Source: UBA9926 sp018645765
Lineage (GTDB): Bacteria; Pseudomonadota; Gammaproteobacteria; Pseudomonadales; Azotimanducaceae
Assembly: GCA_949372755.1 (NCBI GenBank)
Contig: CASIBO010000001.1
Coordinates: forward strand, 310,001-374,000
DNA length: 64,000 nucleotides
Reading direction: 5' to 3'
Below the pieces are notes generated by a model. It made no database searches and was not told the DNA's origin. It saw only the letters and a program-made list of their open reading frames with translations. How positions within the stretch are numbered: the first letter of the stretch is position 1; each line of letters starts with the position of its first letter. This document shows positions 52,654 to 62,013 of this stretch, piece by piece. The position numbers and the translations under genes were made by a program.

Positions 52654-53007
52654 TTATTCGACGGCCGCGGTGACCGCAATTTCTACCTTTAGGGCCGGCA
52701 CCACCAGCTTCGACTCGACACAGGCCCGAGTTGGGGACGCCCCGGGGGTAACCCATGCATCCCAAACGGTGTTGAATTCTGAAAAATCGTTGATGTCCGA
52801 CAACCAGATTTGCGCCGTTAGCAACTTGCCTTTATCGGTGCCCGCGGCGGTCAACAAGGCCTCGATTTCTGACAAGATTTCCTGCGCTTGCTCAGCGACA
52901 GACCCGCCCGCAGTAAGCTTTGCAACCTGCCCGGCAGTCGTCAACAGCCCCCCATAGACGACCGCTTGACTCATTCTAGGGTTGGTTTTTAACCGTTTAA
53001 TTTCCAT
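52654..53007 (-). CDS. RidA/YjgF-family protein
   Basis: A 117-residue trimeric enamine/imine deaminase-like protein. The substrate Arg lies in SPTRACVESKLVVP; SQAVVYGGLLTTAGQV and IWLSDINDFSEFN are family motifs. Normal length is about 115-130. Likely cotranscribed with the MBL gene. Confidence 0.88.
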   Translation of the reverse strand: MEIKRLKTNPRMSQAVVYGGLLTTAGQVAKLTAGGSVAEQAQEILSEIEALLTAAGTDKGKLLTAQIWLSDINDFSEFNTVWDAWVTPGASPTRACVESKLVVPALKVEIAVTAAVE

Positions 53008-53066
53008 TGTGTCGTCCTTGTATTACGCCTTCTCTCACGCTGCATGCTATCACGTTGTATGGCTTC

Positions 53067-53648
53067 TCAAAGCGTGGCCGACGCTAGCATCGATCGGCAA
53101 GGCGCAAAGGTCCGGCGATGATGGATTGTTAAACCGAGCGCGCTGAGCGCGGCACGATGTTTCAAAGTCGGATAGCCCTTGTGAGTCGCAAACCCATAAC
53201 CAGGAAATTGTCCATCTAAGGCGATCATTTCAGCATCCCGAGCAACCTTTGCGATAATCGATGCCGCCTGAATCGCACCAACAACCTGATCGCCCTTTTT
53301 GATCCAACGGCCGATACAGGACACGTCAGGCAAGCGATTACCATCAACCAAGGCCAATTCTGGCAAGACCGTTAGGGCATCAAATGCCCGCGTCATCGCC
53401 AACAAACTGGCTTGTAAAATATTGAGCGTATCGATTTCTTCAACTTCCGCTCGTCCAATGGCCCAAGCTGTCGCGCTGTCCTTAATACGCTCATCCAAAC
53501 GACGACGACTGACTGCCGAGATGGCTTTTGAGTCTTTCAACCCAATGACGGGGTGCGCGCGATCCAAGATGACGGCAGCGGCGACGACAGGTCCGGCAAT
53601 GGGACCACGGCCGACTTCATCGAGGCCCGCAATTCGTAGACCCATCAT
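53067..53648 (-). CDS. rnhB: ribonuclease HII
   Basis: Cleaves RNA-DNA hybrids and single ribonucleotides in DNA. 193 residues. The DEDD set is visible in GLDEVGRGP, LVDGNRLP and AASIIAKVARD. Start overlaps the lpxB stop (ATGA). Last gene of the envelope operon in transcription order and the left border of the right-hand conserved block. Confidence 0.96.
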   Translation of the reverse strand: MMGLRIAGLDEVGRGPIAGPVVAAAVILDRAHPVIGLKDSKAISAVSRRRLDERIKDSATAWAIGRAEVEEIDTLNILQASLLAMTRAFDALTVLPELALVDGNRLPDVSCIGRWIKKGDQVVGAIQAASIIAKVARDAEMIALDGQFPGYGFATHKGYPTLKHRAALSALGLTIHHRRTFAPCRSMLASATL

Positions 53649-54811
53649 ACGCTTTGACGACTCGCTGCAAGTGCAATAATCGGTTGCGCCGCTTGCCGCC
53701 TAAGATCCCCTTTAAGCGTCACATGAATCGCGTCAAAGGCTGCTTGCAGCCTGACTGGTTCCGCTTGGTCTAAAAGCCGTTCTAAGGCAGCCGCTAGATT
53801 AGGGCCTGTGACCTGATCCTGAATAAACTCCTCAACCAGCGCCTCACCCGATAAAATATTCGGCAAGGCGAAATGTCTCGCCCCAACCATTCTTGAGACC
53901 AACCAATAGGTCATCGGGCCCAACCGGTAGGCCATAACCATGGGTTTTCGCAGCAGCATTGCTTCAAGGGTCGCCGTGCCGGAATTAACCATCACCGCGT
54001 CGCTCGCCGCCATCACGGTCAACGCGTTGCCCACCTCGACCTGGACAAGACCCATGGCGCCAGAGGCTTGAATCAAATCACGTATCTCCTGCGCCCTTGC
54101 CGGATTAGCCGCAGCAACCAGAAATCGTACCGAACGCGTCAACAACAATTGATTCGCAGCCGCTAAATAAGCAGGCATCATAGACGCAACTTCACTACGC
54201 CGACTGCCCGGCAAAAGCGCTATTACCCGCTCCGGCGGCGCAATGCCCAGGGCCGTGCGCGCCTCGGCATTTCGCGTCTTCGAGTCCTCATTCTGAATCA
54301 AATGCGCCTTTGGGTGCCCGACAAACCGCACCGGTATACCGAACTGCTCATAAATCTCTGTCTCAAACGGGTAGAGCGTCAACATAAGATCCACCCGGCG
54401 TTTGATCGAATGAATCCGGCCTTTGCGCCAAGCCCAGACTGATGGTGAGACATAGTGGACTGTGGGGATCTGAGCCCGCTTGAGCAAACCCGCTAACAAG
54501 AGATTGAAAAAGTTGAAATCAACGCCAATGAACGCCGCGGGCTGAAGCGCTAAACAGCGACGACGAAGCTGCCAGATCAACCTGATGAGCGTCGGTAATT
54601 TCAGAAGCGGTGCAACGAACCCATTGACTGACAACGCTTCAATATCAGCCCAAGGATCGAGCCCAGCCGCCCGCATCAACTGACCACCGACGCCTGAGAA
54701 CCGCGCGTTAGGTTGTTCTGCTCTGATCGCCAACATCAGTTCTGCACCGAGCGCATCGCCCGACGGCTCGCCCGCAACCAGGACATAGTGGCCGATCGAC
54801 TCGAGCGCCAC
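53645..54811 (-). CDS. lpxB: lipid-A-disaccharide synthase
   Basis: GT19 glycosyltransferase that joins UDP-2,3-diacylglucosamine with lipid X. 388 residues. Seen: VAGEPSGDALGAELM, GVGGQLMRAAG, HYVSPSVWAWRKGR, LLPGSRRSEV and SGTATLEAMLLRKPMV. GTG start 8 nt after fabZ. lpxA, which is nearly always between fabZ and lpxB, is missing here. Confidence 0.97.
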   Translation of the reverse strand: MALESIGHYVLVAGEPSGDALGAELMLAIRAEQPNARFSGVGGQLMRAAGLDPWADIEALSVNGFVAPLLKLPTLIRLIWQLRRRCLALQPAAFIGVDFNFFNLLLAGLLKRAQIPTVHYVSPSVWAWRKGRIHSIKRRVDLMLTLYPFETEIYEQFGIPVRFVGHPKAHLIQNEDSKTRNAEARTALGIAPPERVIALLPGSRRSEVASMMPAYLAAANQLLLTRSVRFLVAAANPARAQEIRDLIQASGAMGLVQVEVGNALTVMAASDAVMVNSGTATLEAMLLRKPMVMAYRLGPMTYWLVSRMVGARHFALPNILSGEALVEEFIQDQVTGPNLAAALERLLDQAEPVRLQAAFDAIHVTLKGDLRRQAAQPIIALAASRQSV

Positions 54812-54819
54812 CTTTTAGG

Positions 54820-55257
54820 TCAGCTCGCTTTCTGTTCAGCGCACGTCAGCAAAGTCGAGCATGCCAACCGATCACCAACATAGGCTTTGCCTTGGGCTTT
54901 CATCCAATGGCTTCGAAGATTAAGGATTTCAACTTCCAATCGCATCTGATCTCCAGGCACCACAGCACTTTTAAACTTCGTCTTATCCGTGCCCGCTAAA
55001 TAATAGATATAACCATCATCAAGCGTTCTACCACGCGAGGCAAAGGCCAGAATGCCGGCGGCCTGCGCAAGCGCTTCAACGATCATCACACCAGGGAAAA
55101 CCGGTGTAGCGGGAAAATGACCTGTAAAGACCTGCTCGTTGATGGTGACATTTTTGATGCAAACAATTCGTTTGTCGTCAACGATTTCGATCACTCGATC
55201 CACTAGCAAAAAAGGGTATCGGTGCGGCAATAATTTCCAAATGTCCGTTGTTTCCAT
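54820..55257 (-). CDS. fabZ: 3-hydroxyacyl-[ACP] dehydratase FabZ
   Basis: Dehydrates 3-hydroxyacyl-ACP, sharing that substrate pool with LpxD. 145 residues: LLPHRYPFLLVDRV and HFPATPVFPGVMIVEALAQAAG with the catalytic His and Glu. ATG at 55257 has GGAG 5 nt upstream; the frame extends 26 codons above without family likeness. Confidence 0.97.
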   Translation of the reverse strand: METTDIWKLLPHRYPFLLVDRVIEIVDDKRIVCIKNVTINEQVFTGHFPATPVFPGVMIVEALAQAAGILAFASRGRTLDDGYIYYLAGTDKTKFKSAVVPGDQMRLEVEILNLRSHWMKAQGKAYVGDRLACSTLLTCAEQKAS

Positions 55258-55345
55258 AACTACTCCATTGCCGTGAAGGGTGCGACCATTGTTTAAGATG
55301 CGATCATTGTTCAAATCGTTAAAGGAACCAAACAATCGAGGGTTG

Positions 55346-56374
55346 TTAAGACTCTAGCTTGCGCAGTCGTTTATAAAGATCATCGAGTTTTCTGAAAACC
55401 ACCACATTGCGCTTCCAATGTCTGCTCGGCATTAGTCCCGTACCAGAACTATACCGCCCTGGCTCACCGATGGACTGCGTTACAAGACTCATCGCCGTGA
55501 TTTCAACTCGATCACAAATGGTGAGGTTATCGATGATGCCCACCGCCCCACCAATCATACAATATTGACCAATCCTCGTGCTTCCGGCAATTGCCGTCGC
55601 ACCGGATATGACAGTGTGCGCACCGATTTTAGTGCCGTGGCCAATCTGCACTTGATTATCAATCTTCACACCGGCGCCAACTTCGGTATCGGTCAACGCG
55701 CCTCGATCAATCGTTGTGCCTGCGCCTAGCTCAACCTGGTCGCCAATCCTTACCCCATAAACCTGAGGAATTTTCACCAGGCGGCCCGCTGCAGGATCAA
55801 ACTCAAAGCCGAATCCATCTGCTCCGATCACGGCATTGGCATGGATAATACACTGGTTACCGATTTGGATCTGGTGGTACAGCACCACATTGGAATGAAT
55901 CTGAGAGCCGTCACCAATGCGTACGTTTTCGCCCACGACCACACCTGACCCTAAGGCCACATCGGGCCCTAGGACCGCACCGGCGCGTACAACCGAATTC
56001 GGACCGATCGAGACGCCGAGTCCGAGTTCCGCAGTTTCATCAATTTGTGCCGTCGGATGGATATCTGGCCACGCGTCGCTAACATCCAATAGCGTGGCAA
56101 TTCTTGCCCAGGCTAGACGTGGTTGCTCTGCAATTAGGCCAGGCCCGGTTAACGCTGACGCGAATTTTGGCGAGACAACGACGGCCCCCGCTCTACAAGC
56201 AGGCAGTCGGTTTAAATATCTGGCACTAAACAAAAAGGTGAGATCTTCCGGCCCTGCCTCATCGAGCGCCGCAATCCCGGTGATTCTGACCTGCCCATCA
56301 CCGACTACCGTCAGTCCAAATTGCTCACCGATCCCTGCCAGGGTGGTTTCCAGCAATGGGCGTTCTATCGACAA
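55346..56374 (-). CDS. lpxD: UDP-3-O-acylglucosamine N-acyltransferase LpxD
   Basis: Adds the second R-3-hydroxyacyl chain in lipid A synthesis. 342 residues: an N-terminal uridine-binding domain (TGIAALDEAGPEDLTFLFS), a left-handed beta-helix of hexapeptide repeats, and catalytic His in QVQIGHGTKIG. Only a TTG start (56374, or 56356) is available; the Shine-Dalgarno-like GAGG lies too close to the first, so the exact start is unsure. Five nt after skp. Confidence 0.96.
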   Translation of the reverse strand: MSIERPLLETTLAGIGEQFGLTVVGDGQVRITGIAALDEAGPEDLTFLFSARYLNRLPACRAGAVVVSPKFASALTGPGLIAEQPRLAWARIATLLDVSDAWPDIHPTAQIDETAELGLGVSIGPNSVVRAGAVLGPDVALGSGVVVGENVRIGDGSQIHSNVVLYHQIQIGNQCIIHANAVIGADGFGFEFDPAAGRLVKIPQVYGVRIGDQVELGAGTTIDRGALTDTEVGAGVKIDNQVQIGHGTKIGAHTVISGATAIAGSTRIGQYCMIGGAVGIIDNLTICDRVEITAMSLVTQSIGEPGRYSSGTGLMPSRHWKRNVVVFRKLDDLYKRLRKLES

Positions 56375-56379
56375 GCCTC

Positions 56380-56904
56380 TTACTGGGCCGAGGCAGCTTG
56401 ATTTAACTTCTCAGTCACTTTACGCGTGACGTCATACAGATCACCGACATACAAAGCGGCGGCGCGAGGCAAAATCATATCGTAGTCGTTCTCTAAAACG
56501 AGGTCCTCAATAGCCTGACGCACCTTTTCTTCGGTACCGATAAACAGCTCACCCTGACGGGCAGCTACTTCTTTTTGAAGCTTTTGACGCTGATAGACGA
56601 AGTCATTATTGAGTGACTCGATCTCTTGCTGGACTCGACGCTTTTCGTCATCACTCATCACATCTGCATCTTTTTGCATTTTCTGAAGCAGCTCAGCCGC
56701 TTCAGTTTGAATCTTCTTAATGGTGTCTTCGTCTGTTTTGAACTCTTCCTGCAGCTGCCGCAGCAATTTCTGGGCGGCTTCGGATCCGGCGACGGCTCGA
56801 TCAACATCAACCACTGCTATTTTCATTTCTGCCTGAACGGAAAGCGAACCGAACGCGGTCGCCGTTAATACTAAAACCAGGCTCATTAATTTGTTAAATC
56901 GCAC
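56380..56904 (-). CDS. skp: periplasmic chaperone Skp/OmpH
   Basis: Holdase that keeps outer-membrane proteins unfolded in the periplasm. GTG at 56904 with AGGAG 7 nt upstream gives 174 residues beginning MRFNKLM and a signal peptide ending SVQA. The mature protein starts MKIAVVDVDRAV, then long coiled-coil helices (EEFKTDEDTIKKIQTEA). The frame is open to 57033 but that part lacks a signal-like N-terminus. First gene after the sigma-E-type promoter. Confidence 0.92.
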   Translation of the reverse strand: MRFNKLMSLVLVLTATAFGSLSVQAEMKIAVVDVDRAVAGSEAAQKLLRQLQEEFKTDEDTIKKIQTEAAELLQKMQKDADVMSDDEKRRVQQEIESLNNDFVYQRQKLQKEVAARQGELFIGTEEKVRQAIEDLVLENDYDMILPRAAALYVGDLYDVTRKVTEKLNQAASAQ

Positions 56905-57056
56905 AACGCATCTCCTTCGCACAACTGATTTCATCAGCGCTTTTTCCAAAATTCCGGCCCAAAACATCAGGCCAGGTTGATTGCACCCCTTCCAAAAATA
57001 CCCGGATACTCCTCGGGGCGCAGATATTGTCATACCCTGAAGCGGGATTCAAATTA

Positions 57057-57083
57057 TTAGACTACTACGTGTTTAAAAAGTTC
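57057..57083 (-). promoter_or_regulatory. sigma-E (RpoE)-type promoter for skp-lpxD-fabZ-lpxB-rnhB
   Basis: On the minus strand GAACTT (57083-57078) and GTCTAA (57062-57057) are separated by exactly 15 bp, matching the extracytoplasmic sigma-E consensus GGAACTT-N15-GTCTGA/A. The -35 element covers the last bamA codons and its stop. In enterics sigma-E drives this same gene set. Leader to the skp GTG is about 145 nt. Confidence 0.65.
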
Positions 57084-59415
57084 GCCCCAATTCGAACTGG
57101 AATGACTCACCCTCATCCCCATCCCGCCGGTTAAACGGATAAGAGATCGCAAAACTAATGGGCGCAAATCCCGTTATCCAGGTCACTGAAAAGCCGGCAG
57201 AATACCGCAACTCGCCGTCTGACGGACTAAGGCAATAGACGGAAATTTCAGGGCAATTAGTGTTAAAAACATTACCTGCATCGATGAACATCGCCGACTT
57301 TAACTGACGCTGATCCTCAACAAACGGCAATGGAAACAGGATCTCAGCACTCGTCTCAATTAAGACATTACCACCCAAAGGGTCGGGCTCGCCATATTGG
57401 TCATTCGGTGATCGCGTGGTGCGGGGTCCAAGGGTATTGCTCTCGTAGCCTCGAACCGATCCCATGCCGCCCGCATAGAAATGCTTATAAAACGGATACG
57501 TTTCTGTGCTGCCAAACGTGCCGCCGTAACCCAGATCGGTTCTAAGTCGAAGCGTAAACAGTTTCGTCAACGGAAAGAAGATCTGTCCAGAATAATTGAT
57601 CCGATAGAATTCGAGCTGACTGCCCGGCACGGTTGCTTCGAACGACAAGGTTTGAGCGCGTCCTGCCGTTGGCAAAAGGCCTCGATTCAGAGCCGACATC
57701 GTATAGGCTGCTGATACTGTGACGAGTGAAAAGTCGTTCCCTTCCTTTGATAGAAATCGAGAGATTTCTTGGGAAGGGAATATGCCTTCTTTGATATTGG
57801 TATTTTCAGCGCCTACTGAAAAGTTGACCCTCGAAATCTCATTAATCGGATAGCCGAAATTAACCGTTGCGCCCAATGAGTCTGTTGAAAAGCGCGCGAT
57901 ATTTCGTTCGTCATAGGATGTGCTGCGATAAAAAATCGAGTAGCCGCGACTCACACCATCCACTGTAAAATAGGGATCAAAGAACGACAGATTATAGGAC
58001 GTTTGGTAGGAGCTCCGATTAACGGACACATTAAACGAGTTGCCCGAGCCAAACACATTGGACTCCTGATAGGATAATCCTAGAATGGCGCCAAAATCCT
58101 GCGCGTACCCGAAGGTTGCTGAGATTGCACCCGATGGTTGCTCTTCTACGGTATATTCGACATCGATTTGATCTTCAACGCCGGCAACCGTCGGTGTTTC
58201 AACGTTGACCTCTTTAAAGAAACCGAGACGCTCAAGCCTGACTTTCGAGGCTTCAATATAAGCGTTCGAAGCCCAGCCACCTTCCATCTGACGGAGTTCT
58301 CGTCGCAAAACCTCATCTTGCGTCAAAGTGTTGCCACGAAACGAAATTCTACGAACATACGCTCGCTTGCCGGCATCTACAAAGAATCGAACCACAACCG
58401 TCTCACCGTCTTCAGATAATGCGGGATTACCTGTTGCACTGGAGAAGGTGTAGCCCGCATTTCCAAGAATCATCTCGATGCGTTCTTCCGAGGCGGTCAT
58501 AAGCTCTCTTGAATAAATCTGGCCTTCCCGCGATAAAATCAGTTGTCGAATGGACGCTTCGGCGATGTCGTGCAGTTCGCCAGAGATTTCGACCCGGCCC
58601 ACCTTGAATTGTTGTCCTTCTTCAACATTAATCGTGATGTAAACATCTTCCATATTGGGCGCAATGGCCACTTGGGTCGACTCAACCACGAAATTCAAAT
58701 ACCCTCGATCCAAGTAGTAAGATTCAAGGTTCTCTAAATCGCCTTTGAGCTTTTCACGGGAATACTGGGCATCTTTCGTATAGAACGACAGCAAACTTGG
58801 GAGCTGCAATTCAAACAGTTCTCTTAAGGTTGCATCATCGAAAACCCGATTGCCGACGATATTGATGTGCCGAATACCAGATACACTGCCCTCATCGACT
58901 TCAATTTTGATTCCCACTCGATTACGCGGCAGATTTTCGACTTCGGTTGCAATTTTGGCATCATACCGACCCTGGATCACATATTGCCTTTCAAGCTCTG
59001 CGCCCATTTGATCCAGCGTAACTTTTTTAAAAATTTCGCCTTCGGACAACCCCGCACCGCTTAAGCCTTCAAGCAAGGCCTCACTTTTAATGGCCTTATT
59101 GCCATCGATTTCGATCGCTTCGATCGTTGGGCGCTCGCTCACAATAATCAGCAGTACATTGCCATCGCGGCCGACTTTGACATCATCAAAATTTTCGGTC
59201 CGGAACAACGCGCGAATGATCTGCCGGAGCCCGTCGTCATCCACCTCATCGCCCACATTAAAGGGGATTGCGCCAAACACGGCGCCAGCACCGATACGCT
59301 GCAACCCTTCCACCCGGACGTCAGAGATCACAAAAGCCTGTGCCTGGATCACACCACACAGCAGTAGGGCGGACAGCCCCAATCTAACAAGAGTTTTACA
59401 CGCAGCGATCTTCAC
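57073..59415 (-). CDS. bamA: outer-membrane assembly factor BamA
   Basis: Core of the BAM complex that inserts beta-barrel proteins into the outer membrane. About 780 residues: a signal peptide (LGLSALLLCGVIQAQA), five POTRA domains (to about residue 410) and a 16-strand barrel with the loop-6 motif GSVRGYES and a C-terminal phenylalanine (FELGRTF). GTG at 59415, 10 nt after the rseP stop, gives a clean signal peptide MKIAACKTLVRLG; the frame is also open to an ATG at 59445 inside rseP. Confidence 0.97.
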   Translation of the reverse strand: MKIAACKTLVRLGLSALLLCGVIQAQAFVISDVRVEGLQRIGAGAVFGAIPFNVGDEVDDDGLRQIIRALFRTENFDDVKVGRDGNVLLIIVSERPTIEAIEIDGNKAIKSEALLEGLSGAGLSEGEIFKKVTLDQMGAELERQYVIQGRYDAKIATEVENLPRNRVGIKIEVDEGSVSGIRHINIVGNRVFDDATLRELFELQLPSLLSFYTKDAQYSREKLKGDLENLESYYLDRGYLNFVVESTQVAIAPNMEDVYITINVEEGQQFKVGRVEISGELHDIAEASIRQLILSREGQIYSRELMTASEERIEMILGNAGYTFSSATGNPALSEDGETVVVRFFVDAGKRAYVRRISFRGNTLTQDEVLRRELRQMEGGWASNAYIEASKVRLERLGFFKEVNVETPTVAGVEDQIDVEYTVEEQPSGAISATFGYAQDFGAILGLSYQESNVFGSGNSFNVSVNRSSYQTSYNLSFFDPYFTVDGVSRGYSIFYRSTSYDERNIARFSTDSLGATVNFGYPINEISRVNFSVGAENTNIKEGIFPSQEISRFLSKEGNDFSLVTVSAAYTMSALNRGLLPTAGRAQTLSFEATVPGSQLEFYRINYSGQIFFPLTKLFTLRLRTDLGYGGTFGSTETYPFYKHFYAGGMGSVRGYESNTLGPRTTRSPNDQYGEPDPLGGNVLIETSAEILFPLPFVEDQRQLKSAMFIDAGNVFNTNCPEISVYCLSPSDGELRYSAGFSVTWITGFAPISFAISYPFNRRDGDEGESFQFELGRTF

Positions 59416-59425
59416 AGTAGCCCAA

Positions 59426-60847
59426 TCATAATCTGAGTAAATCATTATAGAAGGCTAGCATCATGATTCCTACAAGAAAGACCATGCCAATTTGCAATCC
59501 CCAAGTTTGTATCTGCTCAGAAACCGGCTTACCGGTGACACCTTCAATAAGAAAGTACAAGAGATGGCCACCATCGAGCATTGGAATGGGTAATAAATTC
59601 AGCACCCCCAAACTAATGCTCACCAGCGCAATAAACCCAAGAAAACTCTCTAGCCCATTGCCCGCCGTTTGATTCGCAATTTTCGCAATGGTGATCGGCC
59701 CGGAAAGGTTGCGCGTTGAAACCAAACCCTGGATCATTTTGCCAATGCTTTCAAAGGTAAATCGGGTCATCTCATAGGTCTTATCCAGGGCCGGTAACCA
59801 AGCAGTATAAAACGGCGCTCGAGTCAGTCGCTGCATTGACGAAGGCCATTGCTGAGGCCCGAGGGCTACGCCGATCCGACCAATTGTACCCTCAGAAGTG
59901 GCAACCGCCTCTGGCGTGACCTCAAGGTACAGGTCGCTCTGCCCGCGTTTAACCCGCAATGAAATGCGCTGCCCGGCACGCGCCTGCACCAAGGCAACAA
60001 AATCCGACCACGCATCCAAGGCAATACCATCAGCCAGAATCACCTGATCACCGGCTTTCAACCCGCCCGTTTCCGCGGGGCTCCCAGCTGAAACCTCACC
60101 CAAAATCGGCGCAAAGACAGGTTGCATCAGCCCCAGCCCTAGAGCAGTTGCCGGTCGCGGCTCGTCTTCACCCGCTAAAAACCGAGCAATCGGAAGCGAC
60201 AGCGTTTGCACGTTGTCCAGCCCAGCCTCAGTCCGAACGATCATCTTGATTGCACCGGAATCACCCAAACGATCAAATAACGCAAGGTTGACCTCAGACC
60301 AGGTTCCCGTTGCTTTATCGTCAACACTTAGAATTTCAATCCCTGCCTTCAGGCCAGCCCGCTCTGCCGCACTGCCCGGCGCCGGCTCGCCCAAGATTGG
60401 CGCGACACCCGAGACCCCCGCAACAAACAAGATCCAGTAGACAAAAAATGCCAGTATAAAATTTGCCAAGGGCCCTGCGGCAACAATTAATGTTCGTTGC
60501 CACAAGGGTTTTCGGTTAAAAGCAAAATCCAGCAGATCATCCGCCACAAACGTGTCCCGTTCATCCAGCATTTTGACATAGCCGCCTAAGGGGATCATCG
60601 CGATGCAATACTCGGTGCCAGCAAGCGGTTCATTACTGACGGTGTGCGCGCCCTGCGTCGCATAAGCATTATCAACTTTGGGCGGCTTGCCTTGCAGGCG
60701 AACTAGAACCTTGCCAAAGCCAACGCTGAACCGCTCAACATGCACGCCACATTTTTTAGCGACATAAAAATGTCCGAATTCATGCACCGTGACCAAAATC
60801 GAAATTGTGACAATGAGTGCCAGCACGCTTTGTAAAAATTCAATCAT
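59426..60847 (-). CDS. rseP: site-2 protease RseP
   Basis: Inner-membrane metalloprotease that cleaves RseA to free sigma-E. 473 residues (E. coli 450). HEFGH in helix 1 and LPIPMLDGGHLL carry the zinc ligands; two PDZ domains lie between (PAPGSAAERAGLKAG and SAGSPAETGGLKAGD). An insertion around residues 54-80 (GKPPKVDNAYATQG) accounts for the extra length. Stop overlaps bamA's frame; start overlaps dxr by 4 nt. Confidence 0.96.
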   Translation of the reverse strand: MIEFLQSVLALIVTISILVTVHEFGHFYVAKKCGVHVERFSVGFGKVLVRLQGKPPKVDNAYATQGAHTVSNEPLAGTEYCIAMIPLGGYVKMLDERDTFVADDLLDFAFNRKPLWQRTLIVAAGPLANFILAFFVYWILFVAGVSGVAPILGEPAPGSAAERAGLKAGIEILSVDDKATGTWSEVNLALFDRLGDSGAIKMIVRTEAGLDNVQTLSLPIARFLAGEDEPRPATALGLGLMQPVFAPILGEVSAGSPAETGGLKAGDQVILADGIALDAWSDFVALVQARAGQRISLRVKRGQSDLYLEVTPEAVATSEGTIGRIGVALGPQQWPSSMQRLTRAPFYTAWLPALDKTYEMTRFTFESIGKMIQGLVSTRNLSGPITIAKIANQTAGNGLESFLGFIALVSISLGVLNLLPIPMLDGGHLLYFLIEGVTGKPVSEQIQTWGLQIGMVFLVGIMMLAFYNDLLRL

Positions 60848-62013
60848 AAGCTGCTCAGAATACGCCGGGTCAGCGTCCTTGCTGTTGCGTCACAAGCTAG
60901 GACATCATCGAGGCTGTGGAGTTCCTGGGTCTCTGCCGCGTCCAGCGCCGCCTTGATCACGACGCTGATATTTAAAAACGACAACCGTTCTGCCAAAAAG
61001 GCCTCAACGGCCACCTCATTGGCGGCATTGAAGATAATCGCAAGGCTTTTTGGCCCACTCGCCACCCTACGCGCCATGCTTAAAACAGGGAATCGACTCA
61101 GCTCTGGGGCTCGAAACGCCAGCGCCGTAAGCTTACTAAAATCCAACGCAGCAACCCCTGCATCCGTACGTTCCGGAAACGCTAAGACATGCGCAATGGG
61201 CGTCCTCATGTCAGGCTGACCCAATTGTGCAACCACGGATCCGTCAACAAACTCAACCATAGAATGCACAATGCTCTGGGGGTGTATCACGAACTCGATT
61301 TTCTCAGGCGGCACATCGAATAACCAACAGGCTTCGATCAACTCTAGCCCCTTGTTCATCATCGTGGCCGAATCCACAGAAATCTTACGACCCATATCCC
61401 AATTCGGATGTCGGCAGGCATCATCCGGTGTTACGTGATCGAGGGCTGCAAGCGGTGTATCCAGAAAGGGTCCGCCAGATCCGGTAAGCAGAATTCTCTG
61501 AACCCCCTTGCCAACATGAGATGATTGACCAAGGCACTGGAAAATCGCATTGTGCTCGCTGTCCACGGGCAACAGCGTGGCATTCGATCGCGCCACGGCG
61601 TCCATAAATATTGCACCGGCCATTACCAAGGCTTCTTTGTTCGCTAATAAAATGACCTTGCCGGATTCGGCCGCCGCAAAGCTCGGCGCAAGGCCCGCGC
61701 CCCCGACAATGGCTGCCATGACATGGGTCACAGCAGGATCCGCGGCGACCTGAACCAGCGCCGCTGGACCGCTTAACACTTTTGTTGCAAGGCCTAGGGT
61801 CTGCAATTTCACAGAGAGGGCTTGCGCCAACGCCGGAGCGCCCAAGACAGCGAACTCAGGCTTAAACTGTTGGCATTGCACGAGTAACAGATCGACATTT
61901 TCGTTTGCTGTGAGCGCAAAGACTTCATAATCTGGTTGCGTTGATAAAACTTTCAGCGTGTTTTGACCGATCGATCCGGTCGAACCTAGGATCGTAATGC
62001 GCTTGTTGTTCAT
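60844..62013 (-). CDS. dxr: 1-deoxy-D-xylulose 5-phosphate reductoisomerase
   Basis: Second step of the MEP isoprenoid pathway; makes MEP with NADPH. 389 residues. Seen: LGSTGSIGQNTLKV, ANKEALVMAG, PVDSEHNAIFQCL with the metal ligands, and HPNWDMGRKISVDSATMMNK. Start overlaps the cdsA stop by 4 nt. Confidence 0.97.
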   Translation of the reverse strand: MNNKRITILGSTGSIGQNTLKVLSTQPDYEVFALTANENVDLLLVQCQQFKPEFAVLGAPALAQALSVKLQTLGLATKVLSGPAALVQVAADPAVTHVMAAIVGGAGLAPSFAAAESGKVILLANKEALVMAGAIFMDAVARSNATLLPVDSEHNAIFQCLGQSSHVGKGVQRILLTGSGGPFLDTPLAALDHVTPDDACRHPNWDMGRKISVDSATMMNKGLELIEACWLFDVPPEKIEFVIHPQSIVHSMVEFVDGSVVAQLGQPDMRTPIAHVLAFPERTDAGVAALDFSKLTALAFRAPELSRFPVLSMARRVASGPKSLAIIFNAANEVAVEAFLAERLSFLNISVVIKAALDAAETQELHSLDDVLACDATARTLTRRILSSL

